From a virus: 59,464 nucleotides of DNA. Every line of letters starts with the position of its first letter. Position 1 is the first letter of the stretch. Location of the stretch: positions 1 through 59,464 of IMG/VR virus record IMGVR_UViG_3300029954_000009. One strand, given 5' to 3'. Both the position numbers and the translations under genes were made by a program. The notes under the pieces were generated by a model, which was not told the origin of the DNA, ran no database searches, and saw nothing but the letters and a program-made list of their open reading frames with translations. Of this stretch, positions 15,799 to 23,826 are shown piece after piece.

Positions 15799-16337
15799 GC
15801 GCCACCACTCCGAAACTTGCTCTCACCCTCGAGCGCTGCCTCAACAAACGAGCTGACCGTCGTATGGTAGGCGCCATACCGGCGGACCACAGAGTCGAAC
15901 TCTTCGATATCGTGCCCCACCAGGCCCCACACCGGCAGGCCGTCCGAGTCATAGCTCGGGTCGCCGTCCTTGTTGGTCTTCTGGATCATGTGGCTGGCTT
16001 CGTGAAAAATCAGGATCTCGCGCAGGCGGTCAGTCGAGCTCATCCAGTATTCGCGGTCCAGAATCATCAGGTAATCAGGCGCGAAGCCCAGCAGGCGGCG
16101 CAGCGACCAGGTGAATACGTCCTTGAGCGAGCCCTGCACTTTGGGCATGTGCACGGACCCCAGCTCCACCTTGCACTGGCAGATTTTCGGGTCTTCGCGC
16201 AGCAGGAACGCCACCCTGGGGCGGCCTTCGGCCAGGTGCTTATGCTCGGGCATGGCGACCACCTTGGCGTAATGCACCAGCGGGTCGAGGCCGCTTCCAT
16301 CATCCGGCGGCATCAGGAACTTTTCGTAGTCATCCAT
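15795..16337 (-). CDS. Putative phage metallopeptidase
   Basis: 180 residues from ATG 16337, which has GAGGAAGC at good spacing. HEASH at residues 112-116 is the zinc-binding HExxH motif, with GHDIEEF at ~141-147 as the probable third ligand and conserved tail, matching the putative phage metallopeptidase family. The N-terminal part (HKHLAEGRPRVAFLLRED) also fits that family, which is usually encoded beside terminase genes. Substrate unknown; prohead processing is possible but unproven. Confidence 0.8.
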   Translation of the reverse strand: MDDYEKFLMPPDDGSGLDPLVHYAKVVAMPEHKHLAEGRPRVAFLLREDPKICQCKVELGSVHMPKVQGSLKDVFTWSLRRLLGFAPDYLMILDREYWMSSTDRLREILIFHEASHMIQKTNKDGDPSYDSDGLPVWGLVGHDIEEFDSVVRRYGAYHTTVSSFVEAALEGESKFRSGGA

Positions 16338-16794
16338 TGAGCTTCCTCTTCTGCACATGGTCAACGATCAGTTTTCCGTCCAGGTGGTCGACCTCATGCT
16401 GGATGCAGATGGCCAGCTTGCCTGTGGCGCGGAAAGCTACGGGCAGGCCGTTCTCATCAATGGCCTTCACGTCGATGGTGGTCAGGCGCTTGATGTGCAC
16501 GAACTGGCCAGGGAACGACAGGCAGCCCTCACCGCCGGGCATGGCCGTAGTCAGCTCGCCCACCGGGGTATATTCCGGGTTGATCAGCACCAGCGCCTTG
16601 GTCGGCGTCTCGCATACCACGATCATGCGGATGGACCGGCCCACCTGGGGCGCTGCCAAGCCGATGCCGCGGGCGCGAAACATCGTCTTGCGCATGTCCG
16701 CTGCCAGCGTGCGGATATCCGACGTGACCTCGGCCACCGGCTCAGCGATCAGGCGAAGCATGGGGCTGGCCCCGTTTTTAATTTTCAGCAGCAT
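16330..16794 (-). CDS. def: Peptide deformylase
   Basis: 154 residues from ATG 16794, preceded by AAGGAT. All three deformylase motifs are present: GIGLAAPQ (43-50), EGCLSFPG (89-96) with metal ligand C91, and QHEVDHLDG (132-140) with H133, E134 and H137. It removes the formyl group from nascent N-termini. At 154 residues it is slightly shorter than host enzymes, as in other phage deformylases lacking the C-terminal extension. It overlaps both neighbours, so it is translated within the packaging operon. Confidence 0.95.
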   Translation of the reverse strand: MLLKIKNGASPMLRLIAEPVAEVTSDIRTLAADMRKTMFRARGIGLAAPQVGRSIRMIVVCETPTKALVLINPEYTPVGELTTAMPGGEGCLSFPGQFVHIKRLTTIDVKAIDENGLPVAFRATGKLAICIQHEVDHLDGKLIVDHVQKRKLNG

Positions 16795-17116
16795 TACTCT
16801 TATCCTTTTTGTATGAAAGCATCCATTCAACAGCGCCGGCCGGGTCGCCGAGCTCGCCGGACACCCTGCGCCTGAAGTTCATAGCCGCGGCCTGCCGCAT
16901 GGTGATTTCCATGGCACCGGCGGCGACGGCCAACGCGCGCTTACTTAGGGCAATGTCGTAGTGGCTCCCGCTGGTTTTCTCCGGGGACTGCCACCAGCGG
17001 CGGGCCACACCAATGCGGGCGGCCATGGTGTGGAGCTCATCGTCGGTATCGGCCAGCATGTGGCACATGATCAGCCGACCGTACTGGGCGCGCATGTCAT
17101 CGACGTAAACAGTCAT
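16778..17116 (-). CDS. DUF4031 family protein
   Basis: 112 residues from ATG 17116. The run TVYVDDMRAQYGRLIMCHM, then DTDDELHTMAARIG, SHYDIALSKRALAVAAGA and TMRQAAAM, covers the whole DUF4031 family, widespread in phages and bacteria and of unknown biochemical role. The acidic and His residues (YVDDM, HYDI) suggest a small metal-dependent or nucleotide-binding enzyme. The longer reading to 17227 is rejected because it lacks a ribosome site and family similarity. Confidence 0.85.
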   Translation of the reverse strand: MTVYVDDMRAQYGRLIMCHMLADTDDELHTMAARIGVARRWWQSPEKTSGSHYDIALSKRALAVAAGAMEITMRQAAAMNFRRRVSGELGDPAGAVEWMLSYKKDKSNAAEN

Positions 17117-17126
17117 AGCGCCTCGC

Positions 17127-17444
17127 TCAGAAGAAAGGGCAGTCTTCAGCCACTTGCGCCGGTACCGGCAGGGTTTCCGTGACCACCTTGAGAATTGATT
17201 CCTCGGGCGGCAGGGGGCGCAATTCATTCTCTGAAATCAGTAAATCAGAGCCATATCCTTCATCGAAAATAGACGTATCAGGCATTGTCTCGTATGCGAA
17301 AACCTTATCATTCTCTGCGTAAATTGAACCAATAACGATTACGCGCCAGCCGTGCATACGCGACCATTCACCAGGCGGTAGGCCGCTCACATCAACGATA
17401 GCCGGCTCGCCGGGGCTGAACCTTGGGTTTGGACGCTCGCTCAT
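17127..17444 (-). CDS. Hypothetical protein
   Basis: 105 residues from ATG 17444, ATGA-coupled to the upstream gene. The segment GEPAIVDVSGLPPGEWSRMHGWRVIVIG looks like a small SH3-like barrel, and the tail (ENELRPLPPEE) resembles phage proteins that set or measure a parameter; nothing specific is recognised. It is followed after 10 nt by the DUF4031 gene. Confidence 0.6.
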   Translation of the reverse strand: MSERPNPRFSPGEPAIVDVSGLPPGEWSRMHGWRVIVIGSIYAENDKVFAYETMPDTSIFDEGYGSDLLISENELRPLPPEESILKVVTETLPVPAQVAEDCPFF

Positions 17445-17644
17445 GGCTCCCACCTGAAAACCATTTCAAAATTCATCGGATTGGTGCTTTTGTGCAAGAT
17501 GCCCTTGGTCACGGTGGCGCCCTGCATCGTGCTTACGACTGGGACACCGGCGGCCAGCAGCTTGTCAACAATGGTCTGCTGCATTTCATGGTCGGACATA
17601 ATGCCCGGCATCATCGGTACGCGAACCTCGATTGGCTCTGTCAT
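17441..17644 (-). CDS. Small hypothetical protein
   Basis: 67 residues with GGAGAGAG before the ATG. Met-rich beginning, then a helix (HEMQQTIVDKLLAAG) and beta-like end. Function unknown. It ends in an ATGA overlap with the following gene. Confidence 0.6.
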   Translation of the reverse strand: MTEPIEVRVPMMPGIMSDHEMQQTIVDKLLAAGVPVVSTMQGATVTKGILHKSTNPMNFEMVFRWEP

Positions 17645-17681
17645 TTTCTCTCTCCAAAGCCGCCATCCGTGGCAGCTGTTT

Positions 17682-17927
17682 TCAGGCAGGGTCAGCGGTC
17701 GGCGAAGGTGCCTTGCTCTCCTGCATCGACTTCAGCGCAAAGGCGGTACCAACCGCGGCAATGACCAGGGCCAGTTCAGTGCCATAGCCGGCGGCCATGG
17801 TCCAGGTCTTGATAAACTGCACCTGCTCATTGATCAGGAACTGGGCGGAGCCCAAGATCCCGACCACGCGCACAGGGCACCAGGTCTTGCCATCGTTTTC
17901 GGTATACAGGTCACGGAACCCCATCAT
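17682..17927 (-). CDS. Small single-pass membrane protein
   Basis: 81 residues from ATG 17927 (an ATG follows at once at 17924). A soluble N-terminus with DLYTENDGKTWCPVR is followed by one or two hydrophobic stretches, the clearest being ALVIAAVGTAFAL near the C-terminus, and a Ser/Pro-rich tail. A holin-like or inner-membrane role is possible but not supported by any specific motif. It overlaps the upstream gene by 17 nt. Confidence 0.6.
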   Translation of the reverse strand: MMGFRDLYTENDGKTWCPVRVVGILGSAQFLINEQVQFIKTWTMAAGYGTELALVIAAVGTAFALKSMQESKAPSPTADPA

Positions 17928-18105
17928 CGTCCTCCGGGCCCGGCACAATCTGGCCGAGCGGGTCACGAATGAAGCGCAGAACCGCCAGCGCCGGCTGGAG
18001 TCTTTGCACCAGCTCAGCGCTTGGTAGAAAAAACACCCTGCGCGCGGCTGGGTGCATCAGAAACAGCGTACCGTGCTTGGTATCTATCCGCACTTCCATG
18101 CGCAT
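17911..18105 (-). CDS. Small hypothetical protein
   Basis: 64 residues from ATG 18105, with AAGGGGGTG upstream. Basic with a hydrophobic centre (TLFLMHPAARRVFFL) and an acidic C-terminus. No domain recognised. Confidence 0.5.
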   Translation of the reverse strand: MRMEVRIDTKHGTLFLMHPAARRVFFLPSAELVQRLQPALAVLRFIRDPLGQIVPGPEDDDGVP

Positions 18106-18140
18106 GATGCACCCCCTTGGCGGTCCTCGCCAAGATAGCA

Positions 18141-18365
18141 TCACACAGCGGGGTCGTCGAACTCATGGGTCACTACATGGCAAATCATGGCCGGCAGATA
18201 GCTAGACACCAGAACCTGAAACAATTCCGCGTCCTGTTTGCGCACAAAGCGTATCGCTTTTTGCGGGCTGGCCGTCCAGTACGGCATGCCGCGGCCAAGC
18301 GTCCTTTCAAGCAGCGCGACATAAAAGGGCTGCGTTTGCGGGCTCTCCAGCAGATAGCAGATCAT
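18141..18365 (-). CDS. Small hypothetical protein
   Basis: 74 residues from ATG 18365, which shares a base with the stop of the DUF3307 gene (TGATG). Contains PYWTASPQKAIRFVRKQDAELF, a pattern seen in small phage proteins of unknown role. No catalytic motif. Confidence 0.6.
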   Translation of the reverse strand: MICYLLESPQTQPFYVALLERTLGRGMPYWTASPQKAIRFVRKQDAELFQVLVSSYLPAMICHVVTHEFDDPAV

Positions 18366-18802
18366 CAGAAAAGCCCCATATGGATGCCGGAATAATAGGC
18401 AATCAGCACATAGCACACCTTGCATGCGACGTGCGCCAGCTGGTCGAAGTTGTAGGCGAAGCGCAGGCAGGCTTCACACTGGCACGGTGTCCGGGCGCAC
18501 GCGCCATCCATGCCTGAAAGCTGGAATCCTCCAGCCGACTTGCAGTAGTCAATGGCAAAGTGCAGCACCAGCTCAGCCAGCGCAAAGCCCATGCAGCCGG
18601 TCACCAGGTAGACGAAACCTGCCTGAATGAAGGCGTGAGCGAACAGCGCCTGATACCAGGGGACACCGGGCACACCACCACCGACAGCATAATCAGGAAG
18701 CGTCCGGGTATTATGGTTTTTCGCCTTCGCCAGAAAATCACCCTGAAGCGGGTAGTCGGCCAGGTAGTGCACGAACAGCAGCAGGAACAGGATGGTAAGC
18801 AT
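18365..18802 (-). CDS. DUF3307 membrane protein
   Basis: 145 residues. The N-terminus FVHYLADYPLQGDFLAKAK is the DUF3307 signature (HYLaDFplQ), and HFAIDYCKS later is the second conserved block. Three to four hydrophobic segments predict an integral membrane protein. DUF3307 proteins occur in many phages; their function is unknown. This copy carries an added Cys-rich stretch (CARTPCQCEAC) between the last hydrophobic segments, which is unusual. Confidence 0.8.
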   Translation of the reverse strand: MLTILFLLLFVHYLADYPLQGDFLAKAKNHNTRTLPDYAVGGGVPGVPWYQALFAHAFIQAGFVYLVTGCMGFALAELVLHFAIDYCKSAGGFQLSGMDGACARTPCQCEACLRFAYNFDQLAHVACKVCYVLIAYYSGIHMGLF

Positions 18803-18803
18803 T

Positions 18804-19217
18804 TCAAGCCCTCTCTTTCTGGTTGTTTTTGATGGTAGTGGTCAGGGTAGCAATCTGCTGGCGGGAAACTTCCAGCGCACGCAGCAGGCGCTTGTTGTCT
18901 TCCTCCAGGTCTGCATTTTTCTCACGCAGGGCCCGCAGGTCTTCGGCGAGATCCGCCGTGTGCTTTATCAGGTGGTCAGCGCGGCTCACGCGCATGGGGC
19001 GGCTGGTTTCCGTTTTGAGCTGGAACCCGCGCGCCTCTATCGCTTCCTCCACCGACTTCAGGGAAGTATTGCCGAATTCCGATACACCGGCCAGCAACTG
19101 GGTCGGCGTGTAGTGCAGCAGGTCGGCCACCGTCCTGATATTGGCGACCGCCAGTGCATTGCGCGCTCGGTTGGTAATGGGGAGCTCGCTGATTGTGATC
19201 AGGGCTGCGTCAGTCAT
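18804..19217 (-). CDS. RNA polymerase alpha-CTD-like protein with coiled coil
   Basis: 137 residues. Residues ~8-66 align with the C-terminal domain of bacterial RNAP alpha: ISELPITNRARNAL corresponds to alpha residues around R265 and N268 (both kept), IRTVADLLHYT to IHYIGDLVQRT, and FGNTSLKSVEEAI to LGKKSLTEIKDVL, keeping G296 and S299 but replacing K298 and E302. Residues ~80-130 are a heptad-rich coiled coil. The alpha-CTD binds UP-element DNA and activators; a DNA-binding mimic that redirects host polymerase is a plausible role, inferred. Other small HhH-type domains could look similar. Confidence 0.65.
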   Translation of the reverse strand: MTDAALITISELPITNRARNALAVANIRTVADLLHYTPTQLLAGVSEFGNTSLKSVEEAIEARGFQLKTETSRPMRVSRADHLIKHTADLAEDLRALREKNADLEEDNKRLLRALEVSRQQIATLTTTIKNNQKERA

Positions 19218-19383
19218 CAGCTTTCACCTGCAATGCGATGCCGTGCATGTCGATGGTTTCGGCCTCGCGGCCGTCCTTGGTAATGGCGTGGTCGTAGCCG
19301 GCCGCCAGCAGCCCGCGCTTGATTTCAGCGTAGGCCTCGGGGCTGACCTCGAGCACGGCGTAGGTGTGAGTAGTGCGGGTCAT
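19210..19383 (-). CDS. Small conserved phage protein
   Basis: 57 residues between the alpha-CTD gene (8-nt overlap) and the 78-residue gene upstream (ATGA overlap). YAVLEVSPEAYAEIKRGL, then AAGYDHAI and IDMHGIALQV, is a small family frequent in phage genomes, of unknown role. Motif order and coupling make it a confident gene despite its length. Confidence 0.75.
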   Translation of the reverse strand: MTRTTHTYAVLEVSPEAYAEIKRGLLAAGYDHAITKDGREAETIDMHGIALQVKADD

Positions 19384-19616
19384 GTTGCCTCGATAATCAG
19401 GTCGGCAATGCGCACCGCATGATCTATATCAGTTTTATCAATCAATCTAGGCGTATAGTCGTCAGCTGCTGCCATCCCTGCTATCAACTGCGTCACAATC
19501 ATGCGACGGCTGATAGCATTGATGCCTTCAGTAATGAGATGGATTTCCTCTGGCGCCAAATCGTTGGTGCCATCACGATAGGTGGCAACTGCCGCTATCA
19601 GTTCTTTGATATTCAT
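19380..19616 (-). CDS. Small hypothetical protein
   Basis: 78 residues from ATG 19616 with AGGATGG upstream; an in-frame ATG at 19628 would add four residues. Helical; no domain recognised. Coupled to the next gene by ATGA. Confidence 0.55.
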   Translation of the reverse strand: MNIKELIAAVATYRDGTNDLAPEEIHLITEGINAISRRMIVTQLIAGMAAADDYTPRLIDKTDIDHAVRIADLIIEAT

Positions 19617-19618
19617 GA

Positions 19619-19849
19619 TCAGTACCATCCTATGCGAATGTGGAGTTTCCAGATTTTAAAGCCGCGGTCAGTGTTTACCAGCTTGCCCATGATGCGGCGC
19701 ACCACTTCCCAGCGCAGGTATTCCCAGCCGCGCGTGGTGATGACGGTCTGAATCGGATTGGCAGGTGCAGGGCTTCCGACGAGAGAAACCAACTCCACAG
19801 GCGGCGGGTCTTTTTTAATGTCCATACTCAAATCCTCAAATAAAGCCAT
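19619..19849 (-). CDS. Small hypothetical protein
   Basis: 76 residues from ATG 19849, sharing a base with the methyltransferase stop (TGATG) and preceded by GGGGAG; ATG 19825 is an alternative. Its end (RGFKIWKLHIRIGWY) is rich in aromatic and basic residues. No family recognised. Confidence 0.5.
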   Translation of the reverse strand: MALFEDLSMDIKKDPPPVELVSLVGSPAPANPIQTVITTRGWEYLRWEVVRRIMGKLVNTDRGFKIWKLHIRIGWY

Positions 19850-21015
19850 CAAAACAAACTCCCCTGCGCATTCTCGGCCAGCCAGTTATACCACCCGAAC
19901 TTCACCCGACCGACAGCCACCAGGAAGTATTCTTTCTCCAATTCCATGCCGATGAACCGAAACCCCTCGAGCATGGCCGCTTTGCCGGTACTCCCGCTGC
20001 CTGCGTACGGGTCCAGCACCAGGCCGCCCGGTGGCGTTACCAGCCGGCACAGCCAGCGCATGAGACTGGTCGGCTTGACAGTGGGGTGGATGTTCGCGCG
20101 CATCTTCACGGTATTCATGCCCGACAGGCCGGCGTGCTCGATGTTACCGCGGGCCACTTCCGCCTGGGCCTGATTACCGTAGGCCAGCGGCCGGCGCATG
20201 AACAGCTCGAGCCCTTCCTCGCGGTCCATCACGCTGGCCTTGGCTGCGTAGAAAAAGCGTGCAGCATTACCTCGCTCATCATGCGGAGTGAAATTTGCGT
20301 CTTCGTCTCCAGCAAAAGCACCATAGGTATTGCGGTGCTTATCTGAATTTCTAGTATTCAACTGCCCAGCCTGCCCAGCCTCGTCCGGGAAGTGCGCCAC
20401 CACCTCGTCACTGCCATCATGAACCAGGTTTGCCGGCCAGCGGCCAGCCTCGGCGCCCACGCGCAGGGCCTCGCCATTGGTTTCGATGCGGCATCCGCCG
20501 ATATTCAGGGCGCCGGTGCCATGCTCCATCCAGTTTTCAGCAATGGTCCCGATCAAGGGCTTGCGCGCCATGGTAATCGGCTCCATGGCTGGCTTCAGCG
20601 CAGTACCCCAGTCCTCCAGGTGCTGGCGGTCGGCATAGTCCACCTTGGCGCCCAAGGCGGCCGACAGGTTGACGGACTTCGGGAAGCCGCTCCCGTATAC
20701 CCAGGCAATCATGTCGCGGATCTCGAAACCAGCATCCTCGATGTTGCAGGTCATGCGGTGCTGGGTCCGCGTGCCGGCGAAGCACAACAGGTATCCGCCC
20801 GGCTTCAGTACCCGCAGGCACTCCGCCCAGACCTCTACCGCAGGGACGGCGTAATCCCACTTGCGGCCCATGAAGCGCAGGCCGTAGGGCGGGTCCACTA
20901 CGATGCTGTCGACGTGATTATCCGGCATGTTGCGCAGCGCCAGCAGGCAATCGGTCTGCAGCAGCGTGGCGCGGTCGCTGATAAACTGGCTGTCAGTGTC
21001 TGTTGTAATTTTCAC
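19849..21015 (-). CDS. DNA methyltransferase, N6-adenine or N4-cytosine, beta class
   Basis: 388 residues from a GTG overlapping the upstream stop (GTGA). Motif IV DPPYGL lies near residue 41, and motif I DPYAGSGSTGKAA lies at ~345, the order of beta-class exocyclic amino methyltransferases. The middle (~170-300) is a long variable target-recognition part. It transfers methyl from S-adenosylmethionine to adenine N6 or cytosine N4. No partner endonuclease lies beside it, so it is most likely an orphan enzyme protecting phage DNA. Target sequence cannot be told from sequence alone. Confidence 0.9.
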   Translation of the reverse strand: MKITTDTDSQFISDRATLLQTDCLLALRNMPDNHVDSIVVDPPYGLRFMGRKWDYAVPAVEVWAECLRVLKPGGYLLCFAGTRTQHRMTCNIEDAGFEIRDMIAWVYGSGFPKSVNLSAALGAKVDYADRQHLEDWGTALKPAMEPITMARKPLIGTIAENWMEHGTGALNIGGCRIETNGEALRVGAEAGRWPANLVHDGSDEVVAHFPDEAGQAGQLNTRNSDKHRNTYGAFAGDEDANFTPHDERGNAARFFYAAKASVMDREEGLELFMRRPLAYGNQAQAEVARGNIEHAGLSGMNTVKMRANIHPTVKPTSLMRWLCRLVTPPGGLVLDPYAGSGSTGKAAMLEGFRFIGMELEKEYFLVAVGRVKFGWYNWLAENAQGSLF

Positions 21016-21566
21016 CGGTACTCTCTCAGCTTTTCCACCATCTGCCGCAGCAGATCGGGCAGGATGACCTTCACGATGTCGTCATGGTGTTTCAGGTCGA
21101 AGGCGGCCTGATCGAAATAGGCAGATACCTGCCCTTCGCCATAGCGCATGAGCAAGTTTCTGCCTAAACAATTTTTTGACGGCAAAAATTTAACCGAAAG
21201 CCGCTCCAGCATTTCGACCTTAACGGTCAGGCCAGGCTCATGCAGCGGATCTGACGTGGAAGTGAACCTTTGTTCAATGCCAAAAGGTACACCGATTTGT
21301 ATGCGCTCAGGCGGTTTGGTGCCTACCGGAGCCATGTCAATAGGGTCTTGCAGAGCGCTGAAGCGGCCAAACACATGGAGGGCCTGGTCCACCCGGCTCT
21401 CTAAGTGAAACAGCTTGCTGCGCAGGTAGCATGCCAGCTCCCGGTTTGCCTTGTCGCTGGCGCGGTAGCGCTGGAGCTCATCCCATAGCTTGCGGTTTGT
21501 CGCCTCTTGGCGAAGCACGGATATGATCATGCCCGGCGCAGGCCGGCACAGTTTGCGCTTTTTCAT
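21012..21566 (-). CDS. Hypothetical protein
   Basis: 184 residues from ATG 21566, ATGA-coupled to the gene upstream. The basic N-terminus (MKKRKLCRPAPG) leads into a helical region (LRQEATNRKLWDELQRYR), then a beta-rich half and an acidic helical end (KVILPDLLRQMVEKLREY). No family recognised. It immediately precedes the methyltransferase in transcription; a specific link is not supported. Confidence 0.6.
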   Translation of the reverse strand: MKKRKLCRPAPGMIISVLRQEATNRKLWDELQRYRASDKANRELACYLRSKLFHLESRVDQALHVFGRFSALQDPIDMAPVGTKPPERIQIGVPFGIEQRFTSTSDPLHEPGLTVKVEMLERLSVKFLPSKNCLGRNLLMRYGEGQVSAYFDQAAFDLKHHDDIVKVILPDLLRQMVEKLREYR

Positions 21567-21850
21567 ACCAAGGGAACCCTCACATCCGCCAGCAACATCA
21601 GCTCGCCCGAAAACGTCACCTTGACGCAATCGCATACCAGGTCGGCCAGTTCGCCAACCATGGCAATGGATAACCCTGGGGTGGCTCCCTTTGCCTGACG
21701 AGGGACGCTGCCGAACTTCCAGCCGGCGCCATTGATGTTCACCCCCACCCCCGCCTCCAGGCTGAAGCAAACCTCCATGGTCTTTACAGGCTGGAATGGC
21801 ACGCCATTGACCGAGACACTGCCCTCGTATTTGAATTTCACCTTAAACAT
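21563..21850 (-). CDS. Hypothetical protein
   Basis: 95 residues from an ATG overlapping the preceding gene by 8 nt. Beta-rich, with several internal repeats of the type VSVNGVPF and GVGVNINGAGW. No family recognised. Coupled at both ends. Confidence 0.6.
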   Translation of the reverse strand: MFKVKFKYEGSVSVNGVPFQPVKTMEVCFSLEAGVGVNINGAGWKFGSVPRQAKGATPGLSIAMVGELADLVCDCVKVTFSGELMLLADVRVPLV

Positions 21851-22004
21851 GGTTCAGGGCATCCGCAAAATGGTGGAGGGCGGCCGCAATGATAAACACC
21901 ACCAGCGCCCAGCGCATGGCGTCACGGACGATGCGCTGGCGATGGTAGGTGCGCACGCGCTGTTCAAACTCTGGATCTGTAAGACCGGGAAGGGTGGCTT
22001 TCAT
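21843..22004 (-). CDS. Small single-pass membrane protein
   Basis: 53 residues. The ATG overlaps the upstream stop (ATGA). A basic soluble N-terminus (RVRTYHRQRIVRDAMRW) precedes one transmembrane segment (ALVVFIIAAALHHFA). Function unknown. Its stop overlaps the start of the next gene by 8 nt. Confidence 0.65.
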   Translation of the reverse strand: MKATLPGLTDPEFEQRVRTYHRQRIVRDAMRWALVVFIIAAALHHFADALNHV

Positions 22005-22408
22005 GCTGGTTGCATCCTCGAAAAATGCGCCATCAGTGCGGCGCAGAAGCGTGTTGTTGTTGTGATTCTATGCATTGCATCGTTGTAGCCGATAGGGCGG
22101 CCATCTTCCCGCATGGGCTTCATGGCATTGGCCAATAACTCACGATTGATGATGACCGACTGCAAATCCATCAAGTGGCGACCGTCGGGGCGGAGCATTG
22201 GCGCCTTGATGCACGTCACCAACACATCGACCACGGCGGTCGAATCCCATGGGTTTTGCACGTTCACAGAAAACGACGAGAAGGCGGCCAGTGTCTTCAG
22301 CACGAACTGGTGCCCATCGCAAGGGAAGTAGGGCGGCATAATGTCGAGCACGGTCACCGGCTCCAGATCAGCTCTAGGGGTGCGCTCCAAAAACACCATC
22401 ACGGCCAT
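22001..22408 (-). CDS. Hypothetical protein
   Basis: 135 residues from the ATG three bases after the upstream stop. Beta-rich N-terminal half, helical end. The His-rich ends of the central segment (YNDAMHRITTTTRF) are not diagnostic. Function unknown. Confidence 0.6.
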   Translation of the reverse strand: MAVMVFLERTPRADLEPVTVLDIMPPYFPCDGHQFVLKTLAAFSSFSVNVQNPWDSTAVVDVLVTCIKAPMLRPDGRHLMDLQSVIINRELLANAMKPMREDGRPIGYNDAMHRITTTTRFCAALMAHFSRMQPA

Positions 22409-22411
22409 GGC

Positions 22412-22861
22412 TCAATGCCCCAGGTGTGCGGCTGCCCACATGGCAGCGCCAGCAACGGTGATGATCATCATGACCGACAGCCACAGATGGTGGTCCACCC
22501 GGCGCAGCAGGGCGCGGGCATCCATCAGGTCGGCATCACGGTCCACATGGGCGTTGAGCTCACGCACCTGAGCCTGAAGCATACGGATGGAGGTGCCCGC
22601 GTAGGCCATCACAGCCGGCGCTCCACCGCGGGCATAGACCACTTCGCCGCCGGTGATGGTGGCAAGGTAGCGGGCCTGCTCGCCGACAGCAGCCAACTCG
22701 TCGCCCAGCTTGCAGATAGCGCTGTCCGAATCCTGAATGGTCTGGATGGCCGCCTTACAGATACTGGCGTCGGTGTTGCTGATTGGGTCCATGCCCAACA
22801 CCGACGCCAGCGAATCAATATGGTCCCATACCGGCGCCTGCTGGCCCTTCGTATCGCTCAT
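22412..22861 (-). CDS. C-terminally anchored membrane protein
   Basis: 149 residues. A helical, partly coiled-coil-like body (AVGEQARYLATI; IRMLQAQVRELNAHVDRDADL) ends in one transmembrane segment (LSVMMIITVAGAAMWAA). The orientation would be tail-anchored with the bulk in the cytoplasm. The ~45 nt upstream holds a CAAATTTG palindrome (22884-22891) at a likely promoter. Function unknown. Confidence 0.6.
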   Translation of the reverse strand: MSDTKGQQAPVWDHIDSLASVLGMDPISNTDASICKAAIQTIQDSDSAICKLGDELAAVGEQARYLATITGGEVVYARGGAPAVMAYAGTSIRMLQAQVRELNAHVDRDADLMDARALLRRVDHHLWLSVMMIITVAGAAMWAAAHLGH

Positions 22862-22906
22862 CTCGTGCCCCTGAATACATAATCAAATTTGAGTAAAGAC
22901 TACCAG

Positions 22907-23200
22907 CTACCGCACCTGCTCCGCAATGACCTCAGCGGGGAAATCTGGACTTTTTGCATAATTGCGAGCGCAGCGCAAAATCTGGACGGGGGCCGGCCGC
23001 GGCAGATCGGCGTCGGCGCGGTTCTCCTTCTTGGGCTTGGGTGGCGTCAGCAGGGCCCCGCAGGCACACAGGCTGTCCACGCTGGAGCCCTTGCCAGCCC
23101 TGGCGCCGCAGTCTGCGCAGCGGTGCTCCGTGGTGGTGGTGTTGTACAGGATACGGCCGAAGCACTGGCGGCACACATGGTCGAGCAGTTCCCAACTCAT
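22907..23200 (-). CDS. Small zinc-ribbon protein
   Basis: 97 residues from ATG 23200, ATGA-coupled to the upstream gene. CRQCFGRIL, then CADCG and CAC, gives a zinc-ribbon arrangement over the first 60 residues, followed by a basic Lys/Pro segment and an Asp/Glu end. Probably binds nucleic acid or protein; function unknown. Confidence 0.65.
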   Translation of the reverse strand: MSWELLDHVCRQCFGRILYNTTTTEHRCADCGARAGKGSSVDSLCACGALLTPPKPKKENRADADLPRPAPVQILRCARNYAKSPDFPAEVIAEQVR

Positions 23201-23826
23201 AGCCCCAGCTCCAATTGCGTGCGTGCGATTTGCGATTTGCGAGAGTTGCGACGTATTTGCAATTTGCGTGCGATATTTGCGAGAGAGTTGCTGGGCTGGC
23301 CATAATCTAGCTGGAGCTGCCTTGCTTGGTAGGGGGTGGGTTTGTGCCCCAACCACCCGAACACGGCCCCAGGCTGGCGCTTGATGGCGGTCAGGATGGC
23401 CTCCATGGTGTCAACCGCACGGGGCACTGTAAATTCTATGGTCTTGGGCTCACCATCCAGGTCCAGCAGGTGCAGGATGACGGGATGCAGCGGGCGGATC
23501 TTCCCTGGCAGTTTGCCTCGGGAGTTATGACCATGGGCAAGTTCAAGCTCCCGGTTATAACAGCTCACGCATATAGATCCGTTCAAAAGTCGCGGGGGTG
23601 TGCGATGGCAACGTGAGCACGCCTTACTTGCAGCCGTATTCTTCGATGCGCCTATCGAAACCCCACAATGCGCCGCACCGATCACACACCGATTGCAGGG
23701 GTGCAGCCGATCATCGACCTCAGTGGCCTTACGCCCGGCCTGGTACATCGTTTTACAGGAATCGAGGGACAAACTGGCGCGGTGCTTATCGCACCGGAAA
23801 AAGACCTTACCTGGCAACTCCGGCAT
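23197..23826 (-). CDS. Phage zinc-finger-like protein
   Basis: 209 residues from ATG 23826 with GGAG upstream; 23862 would be 12 residues longer. FFRCDKHRASLSLDSCKTMY, then CNRCVIGAAHCG, then CSRCHRTPP and CVSCYNRE, form two Cys/His clusters typical of zinc-binding phage proteins; the C-terminus is basic and may contact DNA. It is the first gene of the minus-strand operon after the divergent control region, so it could be an early regulator, which is inference. Its 3' end carries ATTTGC direct repeats. Confidence 0.65.
   Translation of the reverse strand: MPELPGKVFFRCDKHRASLSLDSCKTMYQAGRKATEVDDRLHPCNRCVIGAAHCGVSIGASKNTAASKACSRCHRTPPRLLNGSICVSCYNRELELAHGHNSRGKLPGKIRPLHPVILHLLDLDGEPKTIEFTVPRAVDTMEAILTAIKRQPGAVFGWLGHKPTPYQARQLQLDYGQPSNSLANIARKLQIRRNSRKSQIARTQLELGL
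23228..23282 (+). repeat. Short ATTTGC direct repeats (iteron-like)
   Basis: Five direct copies of ATTTGCGA or close variants begin at 23228, 23235, 23255, 23262 and 23275, inside the 3' end of the zinc-finger gene. Spacings of 7, 20, 7 and 13 bp are irregular. They may be an initiator- or regulator-binding cluster or a coding coincidence. Confidence 0.4.
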
